Below, piece after piece: positions 34,224 to 44,047 of a DNA stretch of 64,000 bases. The position numbers and the translations under genes are program-made. Origin of the DNA: Streptomyces sp. SLBN-118 (lineage in GTDB: Bacteria; Actinomycetota; Actinomycetes; Streptomycetales; Streptomycetaceae); the NCBI RefSeq assembly GCF_006715635.1, contig NZ_VFNP01000002.1, forward strand, positions 2,108,001-2,172,000, given 5' to 3'. How positions within the stretch are numbered: position 1 is the first letter of the stretch; every line of letters begins with the position of its first letter. Under the pieces are notes generated by a model. It was given only the letters and a program-made list of their open reading frames with translations. It was not told the DNA's origin and did no database searches.

Positions 34224-35638
34224 CGACGACCCCCGGCCTGCGGCCGGGCTCGCACCCGGGTTCGTGGTGGACGTCTGCCAGGGGGCGTTGGTGGTTGCTG
34301 CCGGTAGTGGGTCTCGCGGGCGAACCCCCGCGCACGCAGCCCCACGGCAGGGGAAGGGGCCGTGAAGGGTCGTCCCCGCAGGCGATTGGCGGCCAAGACC
34401 GGGTACTCAACGCGGACGCCTCATTGCCGCCGACGCCGAGGAGTCGAGCCCGTAAGGGGCCCGGATCCCGCACCCTACGGTCGGCCCGCACCGCGGACGC
34501 CGAACCCCGCCACCCCCGCCGGCCGAGGCTCCGCGCGCCCGAGGCCGACCGCAGCAACGCCCTGCATGCCGGGGCATGGTGGCTCTGGGCCCTCGGGCTG
34601 GCCGTCGCCGCGTCGCGGACCACCAATCCGCTGCTCCTCGGGCTCATCGTCGGTGTCGCCGGATACGTCGTCGCCGCGCGCCGTACCGACGCGCCCTGGG
34701 CCCGCTCCTACGGCGCCTTCGTCAAGCTCGGCCTTGTCGTCATCGCCGTCCGCGTCCTGTTCTCCGTCGTCCTCGGATCGCCGATCCCCGGTACGCACAC
34801 CCTCCTCACCCTGCCCGAAGTCCCCCTCCCCGACTGGGCGAAGGGCATCCGCGTCGGCGGCCGGGTCTCGGCGGAGCAGCTGGTCTTCGCGCTGTACGAC
34901 GGCGCGAAGCTCGCCACCCTCCTCATCTGCGTCGGCGCGGCCAACGCCCTCGCCAACCCCGCGCGCCTCCTCAAGTCCCTTCCGGGCGCGCTGTACGAGG
35001 CCGGTGTCGCCGTCGTCGTCGCCATGACCTTCGCGCCGAACATGGTCGCCGACATCGTGCGCCTGCGCACCGCCCGCCGACTGCGCGGACGCCCCACCGG
35101 CGGCATCAAGGCACTCGTTCAGATCGGGCTGCCCGTCCTGGAGGGCGCGCTGGAGCGCTCCGTCGCCGTCGCCGCGTCGATGGACGCGCGCGGATACGGG
35201 CGCAGTGCCCAGGTTCCGCCCGCCGTCCGGCACACCACCACCGCCCTCACCCTCGGCGGACTCCTCGGCGTCTGTGCCGGTTCGTACGGCTTGCTCGACC
35301 CGACGAGCCTCGCCTACGGGGTGCCCCTGCTGGTCGCAGGGCTCGCGGCGGCGGCGGGTGGCCTCTGGCTCGGCGGCCGCCGTTCCGTACGCACCCGCTA
35401 CCGCCCCGACCGCTGGGGGCTGCGGGCCTGGCTGGTCGCCGGTTCCGGCGCGGCGGTCGCGTTGCTGATGATCCGGGCGAACGCGTACGACCCCGAGGCA
35501 CTGCACCCCGGCGTCGTACCGCTGACCGCGCCCACGCTCCCCCTGTGGCCCGCGATGGGCATCATGATCGGCCTGCTGCCCGCCTTCGTCGCTCCCGCCC
35601 CCGCGCAACCCTCGCAGCTCTCGCAGGAGAAACCGTGA
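34220..35638 (+). CDS. ECF transporter T component (EcfT/CbiQ family)
   Basis: 472 residues from the ATG at 34220, which overlaps the previous stop (ATGA). The first ~110 residues are unlike EcfT proteins and low in conservation, so an unrecognised downstream start is possible. From residue ~115 on there are five or six helices (AGAWWLWALGLAVAAS, LLLGLIVGVAGYVVAA, LGLVVIAVRVLFSVVLG). The coupling region has RLRTARRLRGRPTGG and SVAVAASMDARGYGRS, the two Ala-Arg-Gly-type signatures of EcfT. It transmits ATP hydrolysis to the S component. Confidence 0.85.
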   Translation: MTTTPGLRPGSHPGSWWTSARGRWWLLPVVGLAGEPPRTQPHGRGRGREGSSPQAIGGQDRVLNADASLPPTPRSRARKGPGSRTLRSARTADAEPRHPRRPRLRAPEADRSNALHAGAWWLWALGLAVAASRTTNPLLLGLIVGVAGYVVAARRTDAPWARSYGAFVKLGLVVIAVRVLFSVVLGSPIPGTHTLLTLPEVPLPDWAKGIRVGGRVSAEQLVFALYDGAKLATLLICVGAANALANPARLLKSLPGALYEAGVAVVVAMTFAPNMVADIVRLRTARRLRGRPTGGIKALVQIGLPVLEGALERSVAVAASMDARGYGRSAQVPPAVRHTTTALTLGGLLGVCAGSYGLLDPTSLAYGVPLLVAGLAAAAGGLWLGGRRSVRTRYRPDRWGLRAWLVAGSGAAVALLMIRANAYDPEALHPGVVPLTAPTLPLWPAMGIMIGLLPAFVAPAPAQPSQLSQEKP

Positions 35639-37332
35639 TCCGCTTCGAAGATGTGTCGGTGACCTACGGCGACGCGGACGCGCCGGCAGTCCGGGGCGTC
35701 GATCTGACCGTCCCCGAGGGCGAGTTGGTGCTGCTCGTCGGCCCGTCCGGCGTCGGCAAGTCGACCCTTCTGGGCGCCGTGTCCGGGCTCGTCCCGCACT
35801 TCACCGGCGGCACACTGCGCGGGCGCGTCACCGTCGGCGGCCGCGACACCCGCACCCACAAGCCCCGCGAACTCGCCGACCTCGTCGGCACGGTGGGCCA
35901 GGACCCGCTCGCCCACTTCGTCACCGACACGGTCGAGGACGAGCTGGCCTACGGGATGGAGTCGCTCGGTCTCGCGCCGGAGGTGATGCGCCGACGTGTC
36001 GAGGAGACGCTGGACCTTCTCGGACTGGCCGAACTGCGCAGCCGGCCGATCGCGACGCTGTCCGGCGGCCAGCAGCAGCGGGTCGCCATCGGCTCGGTGC
36101 TGACCCCGCATCCCAGTGTGCTGGTCCTCGACGAGCCGACGTCGGCGCTGGACCCGGCGGCGGCGGAGGAGGTGCTGGCGGTGCTGCAGCGGCTCGTCCA
36201 CGACCTCGGTACGACTGTGCTGATGGCCGAGCACCGGCTGGAGCGGGTGGTGCAGTACGCGGACCAGCTCATCCTGCTGCCCGCGGCGGGCGAGGCACCG
36301 GTCGTGGGGACACCGGCCGGCATCATGGCCGTCTCCCCCGTCCACCCCCCGGTGGTGGGCCTGGGCCGCCTGGCGGGGTGGGATCCGCTGCCGTTGTCGG
36401 TACGGGATGCGAGGCGGCGGGCGGCGGGCCTGCGGGAGCGCCTGGAGGGTTCATTCCCTCGCCCCGCCCCTCCCCGTAGCCGTGGCTCCGCCCCAGACCC
36501 GGCCGGGGCTCGGCCCCGAATCCCGCTTCTCAAGCGCCCAAGGGCCTGGATTTCCCGGCCGGCCCCTGAGGGCACCCGGGGCGGCCCGCTCGCGCACGCC
36601 ACCGCCCTCACCGTCCGCCGTGACCGAGTCGAAGCTCTGCGTGATGTCGGTCTCACCGTCGGCTCAGGCGAGGCCGTCGCGCTCATGGGACGCAACGGCG
36701 CAGGGAAGTCCACTCTCCTCGCCGCCCTCGTCGGCATGATCGAGCCCACCTCCGGCACCGTCCTGGTCGGCGGGCACACGCCCCACCGCACCCACCCGCG
36801 CGAGATGGTCCGCCGCGTCGGTCTCGTACCGCAGGAGCCGCGCGATCTGCTGTACGCGGACACCGTGGGCGCCGAGTGTGCGGCCGCAGACGCGGACGCG
36901 GGCGCGGCGCCCGGCACCTGCCGTGACCTGGTGGGTGAGTTGCTTCCCGGTGTGGCGGACGCCGCCCACCCCCGCGACCTGTCCGAGGGGCAGCGCCTCG
37001 CGCTCGCGCTGGCCGTCGTCCTGACCGGCAGGCCCCCACTGCTGTTGCTCGACGAGCCGACCCGTGGCCTGGACTACGCGGCGAAGGCTCGTCTGGTCGC
37101 CGTGCTGAAGGGCCTCGCCGCCGAGGGCCACGCCATCGTCCTGGCCACCCATGACGTGGAGCTGGCCGCCGAGCTCGCGCACCGCGTGGTGATCCTGGCC
37201 GACGGCGAGGTCGTGGCGGACGGCCCGACCGCCGATGTCGTCGTGTCCTCGCCCGCCTTCGCGCCGCAGGTCGCCAAGATTCTGGCTCCTCAGCCGTGGC
37301 TGACCGTCACCCAGGTCGAGGAGGCCCTGTGA
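35635..37332 (+). CDS. ECF transporter duplicated ATPase (EcfA-EcfA' fusion)
   Basis: 565 residues; the GTG at 35635 overlaps the EcfT stop (GTGA) and follows AGGAG. NBD1 has Walker A GPSGVGKST, signature LSGGQQQRVAIG and Walker B LVLDEPTSALD. NBD2 has GRNGAGKST, a variant signature LSEGQRLALALA and LLLLDEPTRGLD. The two halves are joined by a ~70-residue Pro/Arg-rich linker (GSFPRPAPPRSRGSAPDPAG onward) that coincides with an intergenic-type repeat at DNA level (36484-36500). Both ATP sites look functional. It energises cobalamin or a related corrinoid's uptake, judging from the riboswitch. Confidence 0.9.
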   Translation: MIRFEDVSVTYGDADAPAVRGVDLTVPEGELVLLVGPSGVGKSTLLGAVSGLVPHFTGGTLRGRVTVGGRDTRTHKPRELADLVGTVGQDPLAHFVTDTVEDELAYGMESLGLAPEVMRRRVEETLDLLGLAELRSRPIATLSGGQQQRVAIGSVLTPHPSVLVLDEPTSALDPAAAEEVLAVLQRLVHDLGTTVLMAEHRLERVVQYADQLILLPAAGEAPVVGTPAGIMAVSPVHPPVVGLGRLAGWDPLPLSVRDARRRAAGLRERLEGSFPRPAPPRSRGSAPDPAGARPRIPLLKRPRAWISRPAPEGTRGGPLAHATALTVRRDRVEALRDVGLTVGSGEAVALMGRNGAGKSTLLAALVGMIEPTSGTVLVGGHTPHRTHPREMVRRVGLVPQEPRDLLYADTVGAECAAADADAGAAPGTCRDLVGELLPGVADAAHPRDLSEGQRLALALAVVLTGRPPLLLLDEPTRGLDYAAKARLVAVLKGLAAEGHAIVLATHDVELAAELAHRVVILADGEVVADGPTADVVVSSPAFAPQVAKILAPQPWLTVTQVEEAL

Positions 37333-38150
37333 GCGCCCCCGCGATCAGGCTCGGCCCGCGTTCCGTCGCCGCCCTCGCCCTGATCGGCGGTATCGGTGTG
37401 ATCGCCTTCGGCTGGCCGCTGCTCGCCGACGCCGATTCCGGGCTGGCCCACTCCGCCGACGCCCCGTGGCTCTTCGCCGCGCTGCTGCCGCTGCTCGTGG
37501 CGGTCGTCGTGGCGACCATCGCCGACACCGGTATGGACGCCAAGGCGGTGGCGATGCTGGGCGTGCTGGCGGCGGTCGGCGCCGCGCTGCGGCCCCTGGG
37601 CGCGGGCACGGCGGGCCTGGAGCCCATGTTCTTCCTGATGGTGCTGAGCGGCCGGGTCCTCGGCCCGGGCTTCGGATTCGTCCTCGGCTCGGTGACGATG
37701 TTCGCGTCCGCCCTGCTCACGGGCGGTGTGGGCCCCTGGATGCCGTTCCAGATGCTGTCGATGGGCTGGTTCACGATGGGCGCCGGGCTCCTGCCGGGCC
37801 CGGACCGTCTGCGCGGCCGGGCCGAGCTGGCGATGCTCGGGCTCTACGGGGCACTCGCCGCGTTCGCCTATGGCACGGTGATGAACCTGCAGGGCTGGAC
37901 GTACATCGGCGGCCTGTCCTCCGGGGTCTCCTTCCACCCCGGCGATCCCGTCCACGAGAACCTGGTCCGCTTCCTCACCTACTGCGCCGCGACCTCCTTC
38001 GGCTGGGACCTGGGGCGCGCGGCTCTCACCGTCGTACTCACCCTCACCATCGGCTCCACCGTCCTCAAGGCACTGCGCCGTGCCACGCGACGCGCCAATT
38101 TCGAGGCGCAGGTCACATTCGAGGCCCCCGGAAGGGTCCCTCCGGGGTGA
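37329..38150 (+). CDS. ECF transporter S component, probable cobalamin-binding (CbrT-type)
   Basis: 273 residues; the GTG overlaps the ATPase stop (GTGA). Six hydrophobic helices, including VAALALIGGIGVIAFGWPLLA, AALLPLLVAVVVATIADTG, FFLMVLSGRVLGPGFGFVLGSVTMFASALLTGGVGPWMPFQMLSMGW and ATSFGWDLGRAALTVVLTLTIG. The GPGFGFVLGS and GGVGPW(M)PFQM segments are typical of ECF substrate-binding subunits. Control of the operon by a B12 riboswitch makes cobalamin the likely ligand. Last gene of the operon. Confidence 0.85.
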   Translation: MSAPAIRLGPRSVAALALIGGIGVIAFGWPLLADADSGLAHSADAPWLFAALLPLLVAVVVATIADTGMDAKAVAMLGVLAAVGAALRPLGAGTAGLEPMFFLMVLSGRVLGPGFGFVLGSVTMFASALLTGGVGPWMPFQMLSMGWFTMGAGLLPGPDRLRGRAELAMLGLYGALAAFAYGTVMNLQGWTYIGGLSSGVSFHPGDPVHENLVRFLTYCAATSFGWDLGRAALTVVLTLTIGSTVLKALRRATRRANFEAQVTFEAPGRVPPG

Positions 38151-38334
38151 GCCGCCCCACACGGCCCAGGTCCCGTACTAGGCGGATCAGGAGTCTCCCG
38201 ACACCCCGGACAAACCCTCCCTTTGCGTCCGTGGCCTGTGCGAACGCTCCCCGTCAAGCCCCCCTGCCGTTTCGGCACGGGTGCGACCTCCACTAGTAAC
38301 AACGCTCGTTGCCAGGAGCTGAACCCGTCGCTAG

Positions 38335-38445
38335 AACTGTTCAGGTCGCAAGGCGCCGACGGGCTCCACAGAGCCGGATCGCGCCACCGGGCGGCCGGAA
38401 TCCCCTCGCAGACACGAGAGTCCGGCATGCCCGCGCGACCGCCCT
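38335..38445 (+). ncRNA. Probable ydaO/yuaA-type c-di-AMP riboswitch
   Basis: A closing stem GGTCGC (38344-38349) / GCGACC (38435-38440) encloses CCGACGGGCTCC, AGAGCCGGATCGCGCC, GGGCGGCCGGAATCCCC and AGAGTCCGGCATGCC blocks, which look like Streptomyces ydaO elements placed upstream of cell-wall hydrolase genes. The downstream gene is exactly such a hydrolase. In this class c-di-AMP usually turns expression off. I cannot score it against the family model, hence moderate confidence. Confidence 0.6.
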
Positions 38446-38467
38446 GTTCCCGACGTCAGGAGTCTTT

Positions 38468-38890
38468 GTGTCCCGCTCGATCATCCGCCGCATCGCCGAC
38501 CGTCCGAAGACCGCCCTGGTCGGCTCCGCGCTCGTGGTGAGCTCCGCCGCCATGGTGCTGGGCGCCAACCCGGCCTCGGCCGCCGCCGCTCCCGCGCAGA
38601 CGGGGTCCGCGCGGGCGATCGCGCAGCAGATGATCAAGGACGACGGCCAGTTCCAGTGCTTCAGCAACATCGTGTCGCACGAGAGCGGCTGGGACGCCAA
38701 CGCCTCCAACCCGTCCTCCGGCGCGTACGGCCTGGTCCAGGCACTGCCGGGCAGCAAGATGGCCTCCGCAGGCACGGACTGGAAGACCAACCCCGCGACG
38801 CAGATCAAGTGGGGCCTGGACTACATGAACGACCGCTACGGCAGCCCGTGCGGCGCCTGGTCCGCATGGCAGTCCCAGGGCTGGTACTGA
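38468..38890 (+). CDS. Small secreted lytic transglycosylase-like cell-wall protein
   Basis: 140 residues from the GTG at 38468, preceded by CAGGAG. An N-terminal signal peptide (~1-40, ending NPASAAAA) is followed by a short lysozyme-like domain: ARAIAQQMIKDDGQFQCFSNIVSHESGWDANASNPSSGAYGLVQALPGSKM. The Glu in SHESGW is the expected catalytic acid, and the YGLVQALP and WGLDYMNDRYGSPCGAW blocks match transglycosylase SLT-type proteins of Streptomyces. Two Cys could form a disulfide. It cleaves peptidoglycan outside the cell; a c-di-AMP riboswitch upstream fits that role. Confidence 0.88.
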   Translation: MSRSIIRRIADRPKTALVGSALVVSSAAMVLGANPASAAAAPAQTGSARAIAQQMIKDDGQFQCFSNIVSHESGWDANASNPSSGAYGLVQALPGSKMASAGTDWKTNPATQIKWGLDYMNDRYGSPCGAWSAWQSQGWY

Positions 38891-38924
38891 GCCCTGTCCG
38901 CCGGGCGGAGCCAGGCGCGGACAG

Positions 38925-40109
<1,185 letters not shown>

Positions 40110-40150
40110 TCACACAGCCGCCGGGCGTCCCGGCGCCCCACGGCTGGAAC

Positions 40151-40164
40151 TAGTACGCGTTCTA
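40151..40164. promoter_or_regulatory. KstR-like operator upstream of fadA5
   Basis: TAGTACGCGTTCTA matches TNNAACNNGTTNNA except for T at the first A; the surrounding GGAACTAG...CTAGTTCC adds further symmetry. It lies 57 bases upstream of the fadA5 start. Confidence 0.5.
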
Positions 40165-40270
40165 GTTCCCCGTGCAGTCTGATGAGAGTTACCCCCGGTA
40201 CGCAAGACTCTTGCACGCCACTGCTGCGAGTACCGGCGGCAACAGTTCCCGCCACGACCCTTGCCACTTG

Positions 40271-40284
40271 TAGAACTCGTTACT
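40271..40284. promoter_or_regulatory. KstR-like operator upstream of cyp125
   Basis: TAGAACTCGTTACT matches TNNAACNNGTTNNA except for the last base. It ends 19 bases before the ATG at 40304. Confidence 0.45.
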
Positions 40285-40303
40285 ACCTTTCGGTCAACTT
40301 CTG

Positions 40304-41617
40304 ATGGGTCGTCAGAGAAATCCGTGTTCGCTGACACCGCCGCCAGACCTGGAGTTGACCTTGAAGCTGCCGAAGGACTGCCCCCATCTGCCCGAAGGGT
40401 TCGACTTCACCGATCCCGATCTGCTCCAAGCCCGCATTCCCCACCCGGAGTTCGCCGAGATGCGGCAGACCGCCCCGGTCTGGTGGTGCACGCAGCCGGC
40501 CGGCATCTCCGGCTTCCAGGACGAGGGCTACTGGGTCGTTACCCGGCACGCCGACGTCAAGCACGTCTCCACACATCCCGAACTGTTCTCCTCCAACACC
40601 AACACGGCCGTCATCCGCTTCAACGAGTCCATCAGCCGCGACCAGATCGAGGTCCAGAAGCTGATCATGCTCAATATGGACCCGCCGGAGCACACCCGCG
40701 TACGCCAGATCGTCCAGCGCGGCTTCACCCCGCGGGCGGTCCGCTCCCTGGAACAGGCCCTGCGCAGTCGCGCCCGCACCATCGTCGAGACCGCGCCGGC
40801 AGGCGCGAAGGACGACGGCAGCTTCGACTTCGTCACCAATATCGCCGCCGAACTCCCGCTCCAGGCGATCGCCGAGCTCATCGGCGTACCGCAGGAGGAC
40901 CGCGCCAAGATCTTCGACTGGTCCAACAAGATGGCGGCCTACGACGATCCCGAGTACGCGATCACCGAGGAGATCGGCGCCGAGGCGGCGATGGAGATCG
41001 TCTCGTACTCGATGAACCTCGCCGCGGCCCGCAAGGAGTGTCCGGCCAAGGACATCGTCAGCCAGTTGGTCGCCGCGGAGGACGAAGGCAACCTCTCCAA
41101 CGACGAGTTCGGCTTCTTTGTGATCCTGCTGGCGGTGGCCGGCAATGAGACGACGCGCAATGCCATCAGCCACGGCATGCACGCCTTCCTCACCCACCCC
41201 GAGCAGTGGGAGCTCTACAAGCGCGAACGCCCCGAGACCGCCGCCGAGGAGATCGTGCGCTGGGCGACACCCGTCGTCTCCTTCCAGCGCACCGCCACCC
41301 AGGATCTCGAACTGGGCGGAGCGCAGATCAAGAAGGGCGACCGGGTCGGGCTCTTCTACTCGTCGGCCAACAACGACCCCGAAGTCTTCGACGTTCCCGG
41401 GCAGTTCGACATCACCCGCGACCCGAACCCGCACCTCGGCTTCGGCGGCGGAGGCCCGCACTTCTGCCTCGGCAAGTCCCTCGCCGTCATGGAGATCAAC
41501 CTGATCTTCAACGCCATAGCGGACGTTCTGCCCGGACTGCGCCTGGCGGGCGACCCCCGCCGGCTGCGCTCGGCCTGGCTCAACGGCATCAAGGAGCTCC
41601 AGGTCAGCCACGGCTGA
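40304..41617 (+). CDS. cyp125: Cytochrome P450, CYP125 (steroid C26-monooxygenase)-like
   Basis: 437 residues from the ATG at 40304; a later TTG near 40357 is possible. Heme-binding loop FGGGGPHFCLG with axial Cys388, I-helix AVAGNETTRN, ExxR in EEIVRW. Many stretches match CYP125A1, such as IEVQKLIMLNMDPPEHTRVRQIVQRGFTPRAV, ELPLQAIAELIGVPQEDR, DEFGFFVILLAVAGNETTRN, EQWELYKRERPETAAEEIVRWATPV and the C-terminal RSAWLNGIKELQV. CYP125 oxidises cholesterol or cholest-4-en-3-one at C26, the first side-chain step. The [3Fe-4S] ferredoxin at 29.2 kb could supply electrons. Confidence 0.88.
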   Translation: MGRQRNPCSLTPPPDLELTLKLPKDCPHLPEGFDFTDPDLLQARIPHPEFAEMRQTAPVWWCTQPAGISGFQDEGYWVVTRHADVKHVSTHPELFSSNTNTAVIRFNESISRDQIEVQKLIMLNMDPPEHTRVRQIVQRGFTPRAVRSLEQALRSRARTIVETAPAGAKDDGSFDFVTNIAAELPLQAIAELIGVPQEDRAKIFDWSNKMAAYDDPEYAITEEIGAEAAMEIVSYSMNLAAARKECPAKDIVSQLVAAEDEGNLSNDEFGFFVILLAVAGNETTRNAISHGMHAFLTHPEQWELYKRERPETAAEEIVRWATPVVSFQRTATQDLELGGAQIKKGDRVGLFYSSANNDPEVFDVPGQFDITRDPNPHLGFGGGGPHFCLGKSLAVMEINLIFNAIADVLPGLRLAGDPRRLRSAWLNGIKELQVSHG

Positions 41618-41618
41618 C

Positions 41619-41686
41619 GCGCCTGGGGCGCGCCCCAGGCGCGGGAGGCAGGGGCTCCGATCCCACGCCCCGCCCCTGCCTCCCGC
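41619..41686. terminator. Double hairpin between convergent cyp125 and GT87 genes
   Basis: A perfect 24-base palindrome (41619-41642, GCGCCTGGGGCG/CGCCCCAGGCGC) begins right after the cyp125 stop. A second stem has exact 15-base arms (GCGGGAGGCAGGGGC, 41641-41655 and 41672-41686) with a 16-base loop. Together they form a strong bidirectional terminator. I see nothing recognisable in 41687-41822. Confidence 0.8.
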
Positions 41687-41822
41687 CACAACGCCCTGGC
41701 GCAGCCGCTCCGTCCCCGAGTGGCGAAACCGGCGCCGTGGGCGGATCCTGGCAAGAACGCGACGATCCACCCCAAGGGGTACGGGACTTCCCGTGCTCCC
41801 TGGGGCCACGCGTCTTCGCGTA

Positions 41823-43850
41823 CTACTTCGGTGCGGCCGCGACCGGCTCTTCCGGCTGCGCGGCGGCGTCGGCCCTCGCGCGCGGCAGTGCGCCTCCCGG
41901 AAGCCTCAGCTGCCGGCGTCCGGCCAGCAGATACGTCAGGCCGAAGCCCGCGCCGACGACCGCGGCGCCGCCCGCCGCGTCCAGAACCCAGTGGTTCGCC
42001 GTGGCGACGATCGCACAGACGGTGAACAGCGGGTGGAGCAGGCCGAGCAGCTTCATCCACAGCTTGGGCGCGAGGACGACGATGACGAGCCCGCACCACA
42101 GCGACCAGCCGAAGTGCAGCGAGGGCATCGCCGCGTACTGGTTGGTGACCGCGGTCATCGCCCCGTAGTCCGGGTTGGCCAGGTCCTGCGGGCCGTGGAC
42201 CGTGTCGACGAAGTCCATGCCGGGCATCAGGCGCGGCGGGGCCAGCGGGTAGAGCCAGAAGCCGAGCAGCGCGAGAAGCGTGGCGAAGGCGAGGGAGGCG
42301 CGCGCCCAGCGGTAGTCGGCGGGGCGGCGGGCGTACAGGACACCGAGGATGGTCAGCGGCACCACGAAGTGGAAGGACGTGTAGTAGAAGTTGAAGAAGG
42401 TCTCGGCCCACTTCGTGTCCAGCACCGCGTGGTTGATCCAGTGCTCGATGTCGATGTGGAGCGCCCGCTCGATGCCGGCGATCTGGCGGCCGTGCTCCTC
42501 GGCCGATGCGACGCCGCCCGTCGCGGCGGCGCGGATGTGCGAGTACGCGGAGTAGCCAACCCGGATCACCAGGAGTTCGAGCAGCAGGTTGGGGCGGCTG
42601 ATCACCCGCCGCCAGTAGGGCAGCAGAGGCACCCGGCTCCAGTGGGCGGGCGCCGGGATCGCGTACTGGGTCGGGACGGGCCTGCGGAAGTGCGGCGAGG
42701 TGCGCGGCAGGAACGGCACGGCGCATGCCGCGGCGAGCGCCGCTGCCAGCAGGACGTTGTCGCGTACGGGTTGGAGCACCGGCATGTTGGGCAGCAGCAT
42801 CGTCCCGGGAAGGGTCATCGCCATGATGATCAGGACCGGCCACAGCATGCGGTCGGACGCGCGCTTGCCGACGCGGCCGACGACGGCGAGCAGCACCCAC
42901 AGGAGCTGGTGCTGCCAGGCGGTGGGCGAGACGGCGACGGCCACGCAGCCCGTCAGGGCGACGGCGAGAAGCAACTGGCCGTCCTGGGCGTAGCGGACGG
43001 CGCGGCGCAGGCCTACGAAGGAGACGGCGGCGGCGAGCGCGACCCAGACGGCGATTTCGAGGGGGCCCTCCAGGCCGAAGCGGAGGAGGGCTCCGTGGAG
43101 GGACTGGTTGGCGAGGCTGTCCGGGCGGGCGCCGAGCCCGGCGCCCGCGACATGGTGGACCCAGTACGTCCACGAGTCGCTGGGCAGCATGGCCCAGGCG
43201 AGCCCCGAGCACAGCACGAAGGTTCCGGCCGAGGTGACGGCGGTGCGTCTGCGTCCGGTGAACCACAGCAGGGGCGCGAAGAGCAGGACGGTGGGCTGCA
43301 GGGCGGCGCCGACACCGATCAGTACGCCGGAGGTTCTCTCGTCGCGGGCGGCGAAGCAGCCGAGCAGCACCAGCAGGACCGGGATGATGCTGGTCTGCCC
43401 CAGATAGAAGCTGTTGCGTACGGGCAGCGACAGCATCAGCAGGCTGATGGCGACAGGAGCGGCGAGCACCGTGCTTCGGCGCGACACGGGGCCCGGCAGC
43501 GCGCGGGCCACGACCAGGCCGATGCCGACGACCAGCAGAAGCGTGCCGAAGGTCCATGCGACGCCGAGGCTCTGCTCGGCGGAGCGTGCGAGGGGTTTGA
43601 GCACCAGCCCGGCGAAGGGCGTGCCGGTGAACTTGTCGGTGTCGTAGAGCGAGCCCTTCAGATGCAGGACACCGTTCTCGCCGATCCAGGTCTCCAGGTC
43701 GGTGAGCCGCTCACCCGGCGGTTGCCTGAGCACTGCTGCCGTCTGCCGTATCGCGAGTACGGCGGCTACGAGCCACAGGGCGGCCCTGGCCGCGCCCATC
43801 TTCGAGTCCGTGGTCGTACTCCCGTGCACACTGTGCTCCGCGTTCGCCAC
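41823..43850 (-). CDS. Bifunctional GT87 glycosyltransferase / PAP2 phosphatase membrane protein
   Basis: 675 residues from the GTG at 43850; ATG 43799 (just before the first helix) is an alternative and the frame is open to 43955. The N-terminal ~400 residues have about ten transmembrane helices and resemble GT87 polyprenyl-phosphate-mannose mannosyltransferases (YDTDKFTGTPFAGLVLKPLA, RNSFYLGQTSIIPVLLVLLG). The C-terminal ~250 residues are a PAP2/inositol-phosphorylceramide-synthase-like domain with WLYPLAPPRLMP, NQYAAMPSLHFGWSLWCG and ANHWVLDAAGG, keeping the conserved His residues. It probably mannosylates and remodels a membrane lipid at the outer face of the membrane. It is divergent from the DUF2330 gene. 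Confidence 0.85.
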   Translation of the reverse strand: MANAEHSVHGSTTTDSKMGAARAALWLVAAVLAIRQTAAVLRQPPGERLTDLETWIGENGVLHLKGSLYDTDKFTGTPFAGLVLKPLARSAEQSLGVAWTFGTLLLVVGIGLVVARALPGPVSRRSTVLAAPVAISLLMLSLPVRNSFYLGQTSIIPVLLVLLGCFAARDERTSGVLIGVGAALQPTVLLFAPLLWFTGRRRTAVTSAGTFVLCSGLAWAMLPSDSWTYWVHHVAGAGLGARPDSLANQSLHGALLRFGLEGPLEIAVWVALAAAVSFVGLRRAVRYAQDGQLLLAVALTGCVAVAVSPTAWQHQLLWVLLAVVGRVGKRASDRMLWPVLIIMAMTLPGTMLLPNMPVLQPVRDNVLLAAALAAACAVPFLPRTSPHFRRPVPTQYAIPAPAHWSRVPLLPYWRRVISRPNLLLELLVIRVGYSAYSHIRAAATGGVASAEEHGRQIAGIERALHIDIEHWINHAVLDTKWAETFFNFYYTSFHFVVPLTILGVLYARRPADYRWARASLAFATLLALLGFWLYPLAPPRLMPGMDFVDTVHGPQDLANPDYGAMTAVTNQYAAMPSLHFGWSLWCGLVIVVLAPKLWMKLLGLLHPLFTVCAIVATANHWVLDAAGGAAVVGAGFGLTYLLAGRRQLRLPGGALPRARADAAAQPEEPVAAAPK

Positions 43851-44047
43851 GTCGCGCCGAGCCTCCCCTGTGTTGTGTCGTCCGTCCAGGATCAGTCCGT
43901 CCCGGATTTGCGATCCATAGAGGGTCGCACTGCCCCATGAAGGAGACTCAGGCAACCCCCTCTTCGCCTGAGTGTCACTCCGTTTTGACTGATTATCTCG
44001 CTGAACGGCACCGGAACCGAGTGGTCCGCGACGTCGTCACAGCAGGC

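Noticed and set aside
38291..38312. KstR-type site near AGTAACAACGCTCGTTGCC
   Set aside because: The spacing between AAC and GTT does not fit the consensus and the downstream gene is a cell-wall hydrolase behind a riboswitch.
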